Positions 47,318 to 55,782 are shown, counted from the first letter of the stretch. The stretch is 64,000 bases of DNA from Comamonadaceae bacterium (GCA_947454955.1 CANGLW010000008.1:1-64000); one strand, 5' to 3'. The notes: generated by a model not told the origin, from the sequence alone. Program-made: numbers and translations.

Positions 47318-47354
47318 TTGGTGCAAATCCATTTTTTCGCTGTTTTTGCACCAA
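47318..47354. repeat. Perfect inverted repeat in the amtB leader
   Basis: TTGGTGCAAA (47318-47327) and TTTGCACCAA (47345-47354) are perfect 10-bp arms around a 17-bp AT-rich centre. The arms contain GGTGCA and TGCACC, the half-sites of NtrC boxes, but in reversed order. It may be an operator or an RNA hairpin. Confidence 0.55.
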
Positions 47355-47384
47355 TAACAGGCATTTTTACTCAAAGAGGTTCAC

Positions 47385-48587
47385 ATGGAAGCACTAAAAC
47401 AGGGCGCAGACACCCTGTTCATCCTCCTCGGCGCCATCATGGTTCTGGCCATGCACGCCGGTTTCGCGTTTCTGGAGCTCGGCACCGTGCGCCGCAAAAA
47501 CCAGGTCAATGCGCTGGTCAAGATCCTGGTGGACTTCTCGGTCTCCACGGTGGTGTACTTCTTGGTGGGCTACAGCGTGGCATATGGCACCAACTTCCTC
47601 ATCGGTGCGGAGCAACTCGCCGCGAAAAACGGTTACGAGCTGGTGAAGTTCTTCTTCCTGCTGACCTTCGCCGCGGCCATCCCGGCCATCATCTCGGGTG
47701 GCATTGCCGAGCGCGCGCGCTTCTGGCCCCAGCTCTTGGCCACCGCGTTGGTGGTGGGCGTGGTTTACCCCTTCTTTGAGGGCATTGCCTGGAACCAACA
47801 CTTCGGCATCCAAGCCTGGATCAAAGAGCTCACCGGCGATGAATTCCACGACTTTGCCGGCAGCGTGGTGGTGCACGCGGTGGGCGGCTGGATTGCCCTG
47901 CCTGCCGTGCTGCTGCTGGGCGCGCGCTACAACCGTTACCGCAAAGACGGCGCGATCTCGGCCCACCCGCCTTCGAGCATCCCCTTCCTGGCGCTGGGCG
48001 CCTGGATTTTGATCGTGGGCTGGTTCGGCTTTAACGTGATGAGCGCGCAGATGCTGGACAAAATCTCGGGCCTGGTGGCGGTCAACTCGCTCATGGCCAT
48101 GGTGGGCGGCACCTTGGTGGCCTTGCTCATGGGCAAGAACGACCCGGGCTTTGTGCACAACGGCCCCCTGGCCGGCCTGGTGGCGGTGTGCGCCGGCTCT
48201 GACCTGATGCACCCCCTGGGCGCGCTGGTGGTGGGCGGTGTGGCCGGCGCCATTTTTGTGGTCATGTTCACCCTGACCCAAAACAAATGGAAGGTTGACG
48301 ACGTGCTGGGCGTATGGCCCCTACACGGCCTGTGTGGCACCTGGGGTGGTATTGCCGCAGGTATTTTCGGCACGCAAGCCATGGGCGGCCTGGGTGGCAT
48401 CAACCTCACAGCGCAGCTCATCGGCACCGCCATGGGTGTGGCCTGGGCTTTGGTGGGTGGTTTGGCGGTGTACGGAACCCTCAAGGTCACCATGGGTTTA
48501 CGCCTGAGCCAAGAGGAAGAATTTGACGGCGCAGACCTGGCGATTCACAACATCAGCGCCACCCCTGAGCGCGAGGTGAACTGGTAA
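47385..48587 (+). CDS. amtB: Ammonium transporter
   Basis: This 400-residue Amt channel conducts ammonia/ammonium. It has 11 predicted membrane segments, with MVLAMHAGFAFLELGTVRRKN, VVHAVGGWIALPAVLLLGAR, the pore His pair region DVLGVWPLHGLCGTWGG, and the C-terminal tail ending TPEREVNW. It lacks an obvious cleaved signal peptide. No glnK lies next to it, which is unusual; PII control would have to come from elsewhere. AAGAGGTTCAC precedes the ATG. Confidence 0.95.
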   Translation: MEALKQGADTLFILLGAIMVLAMHAGFAFLELGTVRRKNQVNALVKILVDFSVSTVVYFLVGYSVAYGTNFLIGAEQLAAKNGYELVKFFFLLTFAAAIPAIISGGIAERARFWPQLLATALVVGVVYPFFEGIAWNQHFGIQAWIKELTGDEFHDFAGSVVVHAVGGWIALPAVLLLGARYNRYRKDGAISAHPPSSIPFLALGAWILIVGWFGFNVMSAQMLDKISGLVAVNSLMAMVGGTLVALLMGKNDPGFVHNGPLAGLVAVCAGSDLMHPLGALVVGGVAGAIFVVMFTLTQNKWKVDDVLGVWPLHGLCGTWGGIAAGIFGTQAMGGLGGINLTAQLIGTAMGVAWALVGGLAVYGTLKVTMGLRLSQEEEFDGADLAIHNISATPEREVNW

Positions 48588-48605
48588 ACCCAGCCCCACC
48601 CCCAG

Positions 48606-48636
48606 CACACGCCCGCTGTTGCGGGCGTTGTTTTTT
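48606..48636 (+). terminator. Intrinsic terminator after amtB
   Basis: ACGCCCGC (48609-48616) and GCGGGCGT (48621-48628) with a TGTT loop, followed by TGTTTTTT. Confidence 0.9.
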
Positions 48637-48801
48637 CCACTTTTTGCAGTGTTTTTGCCCAGAAACCCTTTGTTTGCTTGATATTTGGCTATGCTTTTTG
48701 CATATCTAGCGCATAATGGGTCAGCTGTTTTTTTCAGCAGCTTATTTGGTTTGCGGTGTTTCAGTCGGTTTCGCGTCTTGAGAATTCTTCATTGGTTTGT
48801 T

Positions 48802-48851
48802 GATTGCGGCTCTGTGACCCATCGCTTTTTGAGTCTTTTTAGGAGTCCCGC
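48802..48851 (+). promoter_or_regulatory. Leader of RRM gene 1, conserved with gene 2
   Basis: GATTGCGG (48802), GTGACC, and CCATCGCTT...TTTGA.T.TTTTT.AGGAGTCC (48819-48848) recur before the second RRM gene (49491-49569). The AGGAG is the ribosome site. The 48640-48800 interval is AT-rich and likely holds the promoter, but no clear -35/-10 pair was found. Confidence 0.5.
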
Positions 48852-49274
48852 ATGGGCAACAAACTTTACGTGGGCAACCTGCCCTACGCATTCCGCGACA
48901 ACGACCTGCAACAGGCATTCAGCCAGTACGGCACGGTTTCCAGCGCCAAAGTCATGATGGAACGTGACACCGGCCGTTCCAAAGGCTTCGGCTTTGTGGA
49001 AATGGGCGACGACGCACAAGCACAAGCAGCGATTGCCGGCATGAATGGCCAGCAATTCGGCGGCCGTGGCCTGGTGGTCAACGAAGCCCGTCCCATGGAA
49101 CCCCGTCCTCCCCGCACCGGCGGCTACGGCGGCGGTGGTGGTGGCTACGGTGGTGGTGGCGGCGGCGGTTACGGCGGTGGCCGTGAAGGCGGCGGTGGCG
49201 GCTACGGTGGTGGCGGTGGCCGTCGCGAAGGCGGCGGTGGTGGCTACGGCGGCGGTGGCCGTGGTGGTTACTGA
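48852..49274 (+). CDS. Glycine-rich RNA-binding protein with one RRM domain (1)
   Basis: The protein has 140 residues. The RRM carries RNP2 KLYVGNLPYAF and RNP1 SKGFGFVEM; the last 45 residues are Gly/Tyr/Arg repeats (GGYGGGGGG type), an RGG-like tail. Such bacterial RNPs are like cyanobacterial Rbp and plant glycine-rich cold-induced proteins and probably bind mRNA as cold or stress chaperones (inference). It is a close paralogue of the next gene. Confidence 0.93.
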   Translation: MGNKLYVGNLPYAFRDNDLQQAFSQYGTVSSAKVMMERDTGRSKGFGFVEMGDDAQAQAAIAGMNGQQFGGRGLVVNEARPMEPRPPRTGGYGGGGGGYGGGGGGGYGGGREGGGGGYGGGGGRREGGGGGYGGGGRGGY

Positions 49275-49305
49275 TCTGCCCTGACCGGCACGATCACTCA
49301 CCTGA

Positions 49306-49333
49306 TCAACAAAAGGGTCCTTGTGGCCCTTTT
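49306..49333 (+). terminator. Intrinsic terminator after RRM gene 1
   Basis: AAAAGGG (49308-49314) and CCCTTTT (49324-49330) flank CC/GG pairs, followed by a T run. From 49334 to 49490 no gene or clear motif was seen. Confidence 0.85.
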
Positions 49334-49490
49334 TTCATGCCTGCGCCAAACCGCGTGACACACCACGCTTGCATGACGCGCATCAAGCTCTGTTGCGATC
49401 CTGCCAACAACTAGGCATCACTCCCACTTGTTGAGCAGCGATTTCTGTGGCAAAAAGCGATTGTCTTGCGGCCACAAGCTGCGAGCGACG

Positions 49491-49574
49491 GATTGCGGTG
49501 ACCTGTCGATTTCGAAGCTACTTAGCGTTTGAGGGACTCCATCGCTTGTTTGATGTTTTTCAGGAGTCCTTTGC
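49491..49574 (+). promoter_or_regulatory. Leader of RRM gene 2, conserved with gene 1
   Basis: GATTGCGG (49491-49498), GTGACC, and CCATCGCTTGTTTGATGT with TTTTTCAGGAGTCC (49539-49569) match the leader of the first RRM gene. Conservation outside the codons suggests a duplicated regulatory leader. Confidence 0.5.
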
Positions 49575-50195
49575 ATGGGCAACAAACTCTACGTAGGCAA
49601 TTTGCCTTACACGGTGCGTGACAACGACCTGCAGCAGGCGTTCAGCCAGTTCGGTACGGTCAGCAGCGCCAAGGTGATGATGGAACGCGACACCGGCCGC
49701 TCTAAAGGCTTTGGCTTTGTGGAAATGGGCGATGATGCCCAAGCCCAAGCCGCCATTACCGGCATGCACGGCCAGGACCTCAATGGCCGCAACCTGGTGG
49801 TCAACGAAGCCCGCCCCATGGAGCCCCGCCCACCGCGCACCGGTGGGTACGGTGGTGGTGGCGGCGGCTATGGCGGGGGAGGCGGTTATGGTGGCGGGCG
49901 TCGTGAAGGCGGCGGCGGTTACGGTGGGGGGGGTGGAGGTGGCTACGGCGGTGGCGGCGGTTATGCGGGCCAACGCGAAGGTGGTTACGCCAGCCCACGT
50001 GATGGCGGCGGTGGCTATGGTGGTGGCGAGCGTCAAGACCGCGGTTATGGTGACCGTGGTGACCGCGGAGATCGTGGCGACAGAGGCGATCGAGGGGACC
50101 GCCAGGACCGCAGCTATGGCGACGGTCAGGACGGTGGTTTTCGCAGCCCCTACGGCAACCCGCGCGGCGGCGGGGGTGGACGTCGCGGTTACTGA
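49575..50195 (+). CDS. Glycine-rich RNA-binding protein with one RRM domain (2)
   Basis: The protein has 206 residues. Its RRM (KLYVGNLPYTVRDNDLQQAF; SKGFGFVEMGDDAQAQAAI) is nearly identical to that of the previous gene. The tail is much longer: Gly/Tyr repeats, then an Arg/Asp run (DRGDRGDRGDRGDRGDR type, about 160-180), then GGGRRGY. Charged RGD/RGG tails may promote RNA binding and condensation. It probably arose by tandem duplication including the leader, then tail expansion. Confidence 0.93.
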   Translation: MGNKLYVGNLPYTVRDNDLQQAFSQFGTVSSAKVMMERDTGRSKGFGFVEMGDDAQAQAAITGMHGQDLNGRNLVVNEARPMEPRPPRTGGYGGGGGGYGGGGGYGGGRREGGGGYGGGGGGGYGGGGGYAGQREGGYASPRDGGGGYGGGERQDRGYGDRGDRGDRGDRGDRGDRQDRSYGDGQDGGFRSPYGNPRGGGGGRRGY

Positions 50196-50217
50196 AGAGG
50201 ACTAACCCCTTCAACAC

Positions 50218-50250
50218 AAAGCCCCTGACGGCATCGTCTGGGGCTTTTTT
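50218..50250. terminator. Intrinsic terminator between RRM gene 2 and sbtB
   Basis: AAAGCCCC (50218-50225) and GGGGCTTT (50240-50247) with T6; serves the RRM gene and may also serve the convergent sbtB. Confidence 0.85.
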
Positions 50251-50259
50251 CATGGGGGC

Positions 50260-50562
50260 CTAAAACTTTTCGGGCCGCAGCACCTGCACATCGGCGAAGA
50301 ACAGCGTCAAGCCGTAATGCGGGGCGTAAGTGGCCAGCACATGGCGGGCGATCTGGTCGGCCACCTGGGCCTCGCAAATCACTTTCATCTCGATGGTGCG
50401 GTCGGCCTCCCAGTGGCCTTCGCGGGTGGCGTATTCGCTGCCGCCCCGCACATCGTGCACGGTGTAGCCATGCGCGCCGGCGGCGCGCACATCGGCCACC
50501 AAACGTTTTTCCAGCGCGGCCTCGGCAATGATGACCAGCAGTTGTCGGGGGTGTTTGTTCAT
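50260..50562 (-). CDS. sbtB: PII-like protein SbtB
   Basis: About 100 residues from ATG 50562: MNKHPRQLLVIIAEAALEKR, then a PII-type ferredoxin-like fold with a basic/acidic T-loop (HDVRGGSEYATREGHWEADR) and MKVICEAQVADQIARHVLAT. It overlaps the sbtA stop by 4 bp. SbtB proteins bind adenine nucleotides (cAMP, ADP/AMP) and regulate the SbtA bicarbonate transporter, known mainly from cyanobacteria. An ATG at 50571 is possible. Confidence 0.85.
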   Translation of the reverse strand: MNKHPRQLLVIIAEAALEKRLVADVRAAGAHGYTVHDVRGGSEYATREGHWEADRTIEMKVICEAQVADQIARHVLATYAPHYGLTLFFADVQVLRPEKF

Positions 50563-51497
50563 GGCATCCATCGTTGCACCATCTCAAAGTACAGGGGAAT
50601 GCCCAGCACGATGTTGAAAGGAAACGTCACGCCCAAAGCGGCGGTGATCGACAAACCCGCATTGGCCTGAGGCACCGCGATGCGCATGGCCGTGGGTGCT
50701 GCAATGTAACTCGCGCTGGCCGCCAGCGTGGCCATGATGGTCACACCGCCTTGGCTCAAGCCCATGAGCGCACCCGCCAAGGCGCCCAGCACCGCCAAGC
50801 CCATCGGGGCGATGAGCGCGAAGGCCACCAGCTTCACACCATGCTGGCGCAAATCGCCCAGGCGTGCACCGGCCACCAAACCGAGCTCCAACAGAAACAA
50901 GGCCAGCACGCCTTTGAAGGGGTCGATGAACACGTTTTTGATGGACGCGGTGCCCGCCTCGCCCATGAAGGCGCCTATGAGCAAACCACCCACCAGCAAG
51001 AGCACCGACTTGCCCAAAAACACATCGTGCGCGAGTTCGCGCCAGTTCAGGGCCGAGGCTTCACGCAAGCCGCGACGCGCCAGCCAAATGCCGGCGATCA
51101 AACCGGGGGCTTCCATCAGCGCCACCCACAAGGCTGCATGGCTTTCCACCGGCACACCGCGCTTTTGCAAAAAACTGTTGGCCACTGCAAAGGTCACCAC
51201 GCTGACCGAGCCGTAGTGCGCGGCCAAGGCAGCGCTGTCCACCGCGCTCAAGCCCAAGCGGCGCAACACCGGCACCAACAAAAAGGGAATGGCAAAACCC
51301 AGGCTCAAGCACACCGCCACCTGAGGCGCGAGGTCGAGCAAGGACTGCTTGCTCATCTCGATGCCGCCCTTCAAGCCGATGGCCAGCAGCAGGTAAATGG
51401 AGAGGGTTTCGTAAAGCGCCTCGGGCAGCCGCAAATCGCTTTTGAAGCATTTGGCCGCCACACCCAGCACGAAGAAGAGCACCACCACATCCAACAT
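50559..51497 (-). CDS. sbtA: Sodium-dependent bicarbonate transporter SbtA
   Basis: The 312-residue membrane protein has about 10 membrane segments and SbtA (DUF897) motifs: SDLRLPEALYETLSIYLLLA, GLKGGIEM, AAHYGSVSVVTFAVA, GVTIMATLAASASYIAAPTA and ALGVTFPFNIVLGIPLY. It imports bicarbonate with sodium. With SbtB it forms a regulated pair. The gene starts 44 bp downstream of lptC in the same direction. Confidence 0.9.
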   Translation of the reverse strand: MLDVVVLFFVLGVAAKCFKSDLRLPEALYETLSIYLLLAIGLKGGIEMSKQSLLDLAPQVAVCLSLGFAIPFLLVPVLRRLGLSAVDSAALAAHYGSVSVVTFAVANSFLQKRGVPVESHAALWVALMEAPGLIAGIWLARRGLREASALNWRELAHDVFLGKSVLLLVGGLLIGAFMGEAGTASIKNVFIDPFKGVLALFLLELGLVAGARLGDLRQHGVKLVAFALIAPMGLAVLGALAGALMGLSQGGVTIMATLAASASYIAAPTAMRIAVPQANAGLSITAALGVTFPFNIVLGIPLYFEMVQRWMP

Positions 51498-51541
51498 GCA
51501 ACCATGATGCTGGAAAACGATAAAGCCGATGGTTTGTGGGT

Positions 51542-52201
51542 TTAAGGCTTTTTGGGTTTGGTGTCCGCCTTCTCAGGCTTGGGCACCAGGGTGCCGCGCA
51601 CCCGGCCTTGCAAGGCCATGACCGAGGTCACGTTGTCAAAGTCCAGGGTGTCGGCGGTGAACACATCTTGGCCGCGTTGCAGGTCCACTGGTTTGTGCGA
51701 TTTGACGCGCTCGGTGTCCAAAAACGCGTGCAAAAACTCGCCCTTGAACTGCATGCGTGGCACGGTTTCACCACCGTCTTCACGCGCCTCACGCACCACC
51801 AGCGCGTTGCCGATGAGCTGCACTTCTGATGAGTCACTGTTGGTCACCGCCAGGTTGGCGCTGGCCACCGTCACATGACCACGGTCGTTGACCGAGCGGA
51901 TGCGGACGTTATCGATTTCCAGGGTGTCGGTGTCGGGATAGTGGCGCGCGGTTTGGCCGGTGATGTCGCTCTTCAAACGGCCTGTGGCGTCATACGTTTT
52001 CAAGCCGAAGTTGCCCACCACATAGTCGGCCTCGTGGCGTTTGGGTTTTTCAGGCGCGGGCGGCTCAAACACCGGGGTGCTGCGCACCAACCAGTAGGTG
52101 CCCAAGGCCAGCACGCCCATGAGCGCCATGGGCAGGTACAGGGTGAGGCGCTCCAAGGTGGCGCGCCACAAGCGCAGAGCCAAAGCCAAGCCAGGGTTCA
52201 C
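51542..52201 (-). CDS. lptC: LPS export protein LptC
   Basis: This 219-residue bitopic protein bridges the LptBFG extractor and LptA. After a membrane anchor (RLTLYLPMALMGVLALGTY, near residues 20-38) the periplasmic LptC domain contains DYVVGNFGLKTYDATGRL, YPDTDTLEI and PRMQFKGEFLHAFLD. The GTG start overlaps the kdsC stop in GTGA. lptA and lptB do not follow as expected. Confidence 0.93.
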   Translation of the reverse strand: MNPGLALALRLWRATLERLTLYLPMALMGVLALGTYWLVRSTPVFEPPAPEKPKRHEADYVVGNFGLKTYDATGRLKSDITGQTARHYPDTDTLEIDNVRIRSVNDRGHVTVASANLAVTNSDSSEVQLIGNALVVREAREDGGETVPRMQFKGEFLHAFLDTERVKSHKPVDLQRGQDVFTADTLDFDNVTSVMALQGRVRGTLVPKPEKADTKPKKP

Positions 52202-52746
52202 GCCTGGGTCTCTTTGAACAAGCGCGCGTAGTGGCCACCGGCCACCAGCAGCAGGTCGCAAAACTCACGCGCTGCGCCATGACCACCGGCCGCTGAAGTG
52301 ACGTGGTGTGCCAAGGCGCGCGCCTCGGCGTGGCCGTGTGGCGGTGCGCATGCCAAGGCGGCGCGTTGCATCACCGGCAAATCGGGCCAGTCATCGCCCA
52401 TGGCCGCAGCTTGTGCCCAACTCAAACCGAGTTGGCTCAGCATCGCTTGCGCCGCGGGTAATTTGTCTTCGGTGCCAAACACCGCATGTTCAATGCCCAA
52501 GGCTTTCAAACGCACACGCAGGGGTGCGGAGTCGCGCCCGGTGATGACCACCGGGGTGATGCCCGCGCGCGCGAGCAACTTCAAACCATGGCCGTCCAGG
52601 GTAGAAAAGCGCTTGATGGTTTCGCCCGCTTCGGTGAAGTACAAACCACCATCGGTGAGCACGCCATCCACATCAAAAAACGCCACGCGCACGTCTTGGG
52701 CGCGCAGCAGCAGTTCGGGGGCGAAATTCAAAGCGGGTGTGGTCAT
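52198..52746 (-). CDS. kdsC: 3-deoxy-D-manno-octulosonate 8-phosphate phosphatase KdsC
   Basis: The 182-residue HAD phosphatase of Kdo synthesis has VAFFDVDGVLTDGGLY (nucleophile Asp), ITGRDSAPL, and the acidic motif MGDDWPDLPVM. Length is typical. The ATG at 52746 overlaps the kdsD stop by 1 bp. Confidence 0.95.
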   Translation of the reverse strand: MTTPALNFAPELLLRAQDVRVAFFDVDGVLTDGGLYFTEAGETIKRFSTLDGHGLKLLARAGITPVVITGRDSAPLRVRLKALGIEHAVFGTEDKLPAAQAMLSQLGLSWAQAAAMGDDWPDLPVMQRAALACAPPHGHAEARALAHHVTSAAGGHGAAREFCDLLLVAGGHYARLFKETQA

Positions 52747-53759
52747 CAGATCACCTTGGCGCGCATCAGGTCGTTGCTGTTGAGCGCGCCGCACAGCTTG
52801 CCTTGCGCGTCCACCACCAACACGCTGGTGATGCGGCGCACCTCCATGAGTTCGGCCGCGTCCACCGCCAAAGCATCGGCACTGATGGTGGTGGGCTTGG
52901 GGTGCATGAGTTGCTCGGCCGTGCCCTGGCGCAGGTCCACGCCTTTTTCCAGCAGGCGACGCAAGTCGCCGTCGGTGAAGATGCCCAGCACGTGGTCGTT
53001 CGCATCCACCACCGCGGTGGCGCCCAGGCCCTTGGCGCTCATCTCACGCATGAGTTCGCTCAAGCCGGCGTTCACGCCCACGCGCGGCACATCGGCGCCG
53101 CTGCGCATCACATCGCTCACATGGGTGAGCAACTTGCGCCCCAACGACCCGCCGGGGTGCGAGCGGGCAAAGTCTTCCGCTTTGAAGCCGCGTGCGTCCA
53201 ACAAGGCCACAGCCAATGCATCTCCCAGTGCTAACTGGGTGGTGGTACTGGCGGTGGGCGCCAAATTCAAAGGGCAGGCCTCTTGGGCCACGCTGGTGTC
53301 CAACACCACCTCGGCATGGCGCGCCAGGCTGGACTGCAGGCCACCGGTCATGGCAATCAGGGGCACGCCCAGGCGCTTGATGACCGGCAGGATGTCGGTG
53401 AGCTCTTGCGACTCGCCGCTGTTGGAAATCGCCAGCACCGCATCGGCCTCGGTGATCATGCCCAGGTCGCCGTGGCTGGCTTCGGCCGGGTGCACAAACA
53501 TGGCCGGTGTGCCGGTGGAGGCCAGGGTGGCTGCCATCTTGCGCCCGATGTGCCCGCTCTTGCCCATGCCCATGACCACCACGCGGCCACGCACCGTGAG
53601 CAGGCGCTGCACCGCGCGGCCAAAGGGTTCGCGCACGCTGCTGCCCAGGCGCTCGCCCAGGGCCGCAACGGCTGCGGCTTCGATCTCGCAAGTCTGCCGG
53701 GCCAGGGCCACGGCCTTGTCGGCATCAAAAGGCACAGAGGTGGTGATGGCTTGCGTCAT
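52746..53759 (-). CDS. kdsD: D-arabinose-5-phosphate isomerase KdsD
   Basis: The 337-residue enzyme makes arabinose-5-phosphate from ribulose-5-phosphate for Kdo. A SIS domain (VVVMGMGKSGHIGRKMAATL; EASHGDLGMI; ISNSGESQEL) is followed by two CBS domains ending near LVVDAQGKLCGALNSNDLM. First gene of kdsD-kdsC-lptC-sbtA-sbtB; divergent from the KefB-like gene. Confidence 0.95.
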   Translation of the reverse strand: MTQAITTSVPFDADKAVALARQTCEIEAAAVAALGERLGSSVREPFGRAVQRLLTVRGRVVVMGMGKSGHIGRKMAATLASTGTPAMFVHPAEASHGDLGMITEADAVLAISNSGESQELTDILPVIKRLGVPLIAMTGGLQSSLARHAEVVLDTSVAQEACPLNLAPTASTTTQLALGDALAVALLDARGFKAEDFARSHPGGSLGRKLLTHVSDVMRSGADVPRVGVNAGLSELMREMSAKGLGATAVVDANDHVLGIFTDGDLRRLLEKGVDLRQGTAEQLMHPKPTTISADALAVDAAELMEVRRITSVLVVDAQGKLCGALNSNDLMRAKVI

Positions 53760-53799
53760 GGATCAATTCTATCGAGCCCACCCTTGTTAGGATGCAACC

Positions 53800-55773
53800 A
53801 TGACCGCCTTGGACTTGACCCTCATCTATTTGCTGGCCGCTGTGCTGGGGGTGGTGGTCTGTCGCACCTTCAAATTGCCGCCCATGCTGGGCTACCTGGC
53901 CGTGGGCGTGGTGATCGGCCCCAACGCACTGGCCCTGGCGCAAAACTCGGAAGGCATGCGCCACTTGGCCGAGTTCGGCGTGGTGTTTTTGATGTTCGTG
54001 ATCGGGCTGGAGTTCAACCTGCCCAAGCTGCGTGCCATGCGCCGCCATGTGTTTGCACTGGGTGGTTTGCAGGTGCTGCTGACCATGGGCGTGGTGACCT
54101 TGGGCTCGGTCGCCTTGAGCATGGTCTTACCGCAGTTCTGGCCCATGACCTGGCAAACCGCGTTGGCTCTCTCGGGCGCACTCACCATGAGCAGCACTGC
54201 GATCGTGGTCAAGCTCATGGCCGAGCGGCTGGAGTTGGAGAGCGAACACGGCAAGCGTGTGATGGGCGTGCTCTTGTTCCAGGACCTGGCGGTGGTGCCG
54301 CTCTTGATTTTGATACCCGCCCTGGGCGCGCAAGGCGAGTCGTTGGTGAACGCCATGGGCATGGCTTTGCTCAAAGGCGCTTTGCTCATCACCGTGCTCT
54401 TGGTGGGTGGGCAATGGGTCATGCGCTATTGGCTCAACGTGGTGGCGCGACGCAAAAGCGAAGAGCTGTTTGTGCTCAATGTGCTGCTCATCACCCTAGG
54501 CCTGGCGTGGATGACGGAGATGGCCGGTTTGAGTTTGGAACTCGGCGCGTTCATTGCCGGCATGCTGATTTCCGAGACGCCTTACAAGCAGCAGGTGGAG
54601 GGCGACATCCGCGCGTTTCACGATGTGTTGCTGGGCTTGTTTTTCATCAGCATCGGCATGATGCTGGACTGGCGCCTGGTGCTGCAGCGTTGGGAGTTGG
54701 TGCTGCTCTTGCTCACCGTGCCGCTGCTGTTCAAGGCTGCGCTGATCACCTTGATTTCGCGCGGCCTAGGCGCAGCCATGGGGGTGTCGGTGCGCACCGG
54801 TTTGTATTTGGCGCAAGCGGGTGAGTTTGGTTTTGTGTTGCTGGCCCTGGCGCAAAAAAGCCACTTGATTGAGCCCGAACTCATCAACCCGATTTTGGCG
54901 AGCATGGTGCTGTCGATGATGGCCACACCTTTCATCATCGAACACGCCAACAGCCTGGTGATGAAGCTCGTGGCCAGTGAGTGGTTGCAGCAATCGCTGC
55001 AGATGACCAGCATCGCGCGCAAGGCCATCAACACCAAACAGCACGTCATCATTTGCGGCTTCGGGCGTTGCGGCCAGAACCTGGCGCGCATGCTGGATCT
55101 GGAGCACATCCCCTACATCGCGCTGGACCTTGACCCCGACCGCGTGGCCCAAGCCTCGGCCGCGGGCGAGTCGGTGGTGTTTGGTGATGCGGCGCGTGCC
55201 CAAGCCTTGATGGCCGCGGGCTTGTCGCGCGCCAGTGCCGTGGTGCTGACCTACCTGGATGGGCCGGGCGCTTTGAAGGTGCTGCACACCATCCGCGAAC
55301 AAGCGCCGCACATCCCGGTGATTGTGCGCACCCAAGACGACCACGACCTGGAAAAGCTGCAGCGCGCGGGCGCGACCGAGGTGGTGCCTGAAGCGATTGA
55401 AGGCTCACTCATGTTGGCCAGCCACGCCCTGGCTTTGGTGGGGGTGCCCATGCGCCGGGTGATCCGCATCGTGCAAGAGCAACGCGATGCGCGCTACAAC
55501 CTGCTGCGTGGTTATTTCCACGGGGCCGACGACAGCACCAGCGATGATGGCGAGCAAGAACATTTGCGCAGCATCACCTTGAGCGAAGGGCTGGATGCGC
55601 CGCTGTCTGTGTGGCGTGCGAAACTGCGCGATGTGCGGGTGGTGCAGGTGCGGCAAAGCAACGGCAGCTTGTTACGCCCCGATGACAACCCGGTGCTGGG
55701 CAACGGCGACACCCTGGTGCTCAGCGGCACGCCGCAAGCCCTGGCATTGGCTGAAGAACAACTCTTGCGTTAA
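53800..55773 (+). CDS. CPA2 cation:proton antiporter with RCK domains (KefB-like)
   Basis: The protein has 657 residues. The first 380 or so form a Na+/H+ exchanger-type transporter with about 12 membrane segments (LDLTLIYLLAAVLGVVVCRT; GLEFNLPKLRAM; LALSGALTMSSTAIVVKLMA). A TrkA-N domain with nucleotide site HVIICGFGRCGQNLARML follows (about 410), then TrkA-C at the end (LRPDDNPVLGNGDTLVLSGT). Probably potassium efflux in exchange for protons. Whether glutathione gates it is unknown. Confidence 0.92.
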   Translation: MTALDLTLIYLLAAVLGVVVCRTFKLPPMLGYLAVGVVIGPNALALAQNSEGMRHLAEFGVVFLMFVIGLEFNLPKLRAMRRHVFALGGLQVLLTMGVVTLGSVALSMVLPQFWPMTWQTALALSGALTMSSTAIVVKLMAERLELESEHGKRVMGVLLFQDLAVVPLLILIPALGAQGESLVNAMGMALLKGALLITVLLVGGQWVMRYWLNVVARRKSEELFVLNVLLITLGLAWMTEMAGLSLELGAFIAGMLISETPYKQQVEGDIRAFHDVLLGLFFISIGMMLDWRLVLQRWELVLLLLTVPLLFKAALITLISRGLGAAMGVSVRTGLYLAQAGEFGFVLLALAQKSHLIEPELINPILASMVLSMMATPFIIEHANSLVMKLVASEWLQQSLQMTSIARKAINTKQHVIICGFGRCGQNLARMLDLEHIPYIALDLDPDRVAQASAAGESVVFGDAARAQALMAAGLSRASAVVLTYLDGPGALKVLHTIREQAPHIPVIVRTQDDHDLEKLQRAGATEVVPEAIEGSLMLASHALALVGVPMRRVIRIVQEQRDARYNLLRGYFHGADDSTSDDGEQEHLRSITLSEGLDAPLSVWRAKLRDVRVVQVRQSNGSLLRPDDNPVLGNGDTLVLSGTPQALALAEEQLLR

Positions 55774-55782
55774 GGAGCCCCC

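Noticed and set aside
47023-47364. In-frame N-terminal extension of MetX by 114 residues
   Set aside because: It translates through the SAM-II-like aptamer and a terminator hairpin and has no homology-like pattern; MetX starts at the ATG at 47022.
49120-49270. Regular repeats that could suggest a CRISPR or satellite array
   Set aside because: They are GGT/GGC glycine codons of the RRM protein tail; spacing is irregular and no unique spacers exist. The same applies to 49850-50190.
52202-52261. N-terminal extension of LptC
   Set aside because: It lies inside kdsC; the GTG at 52201 overlapping the kdsC stop explains the gene better.
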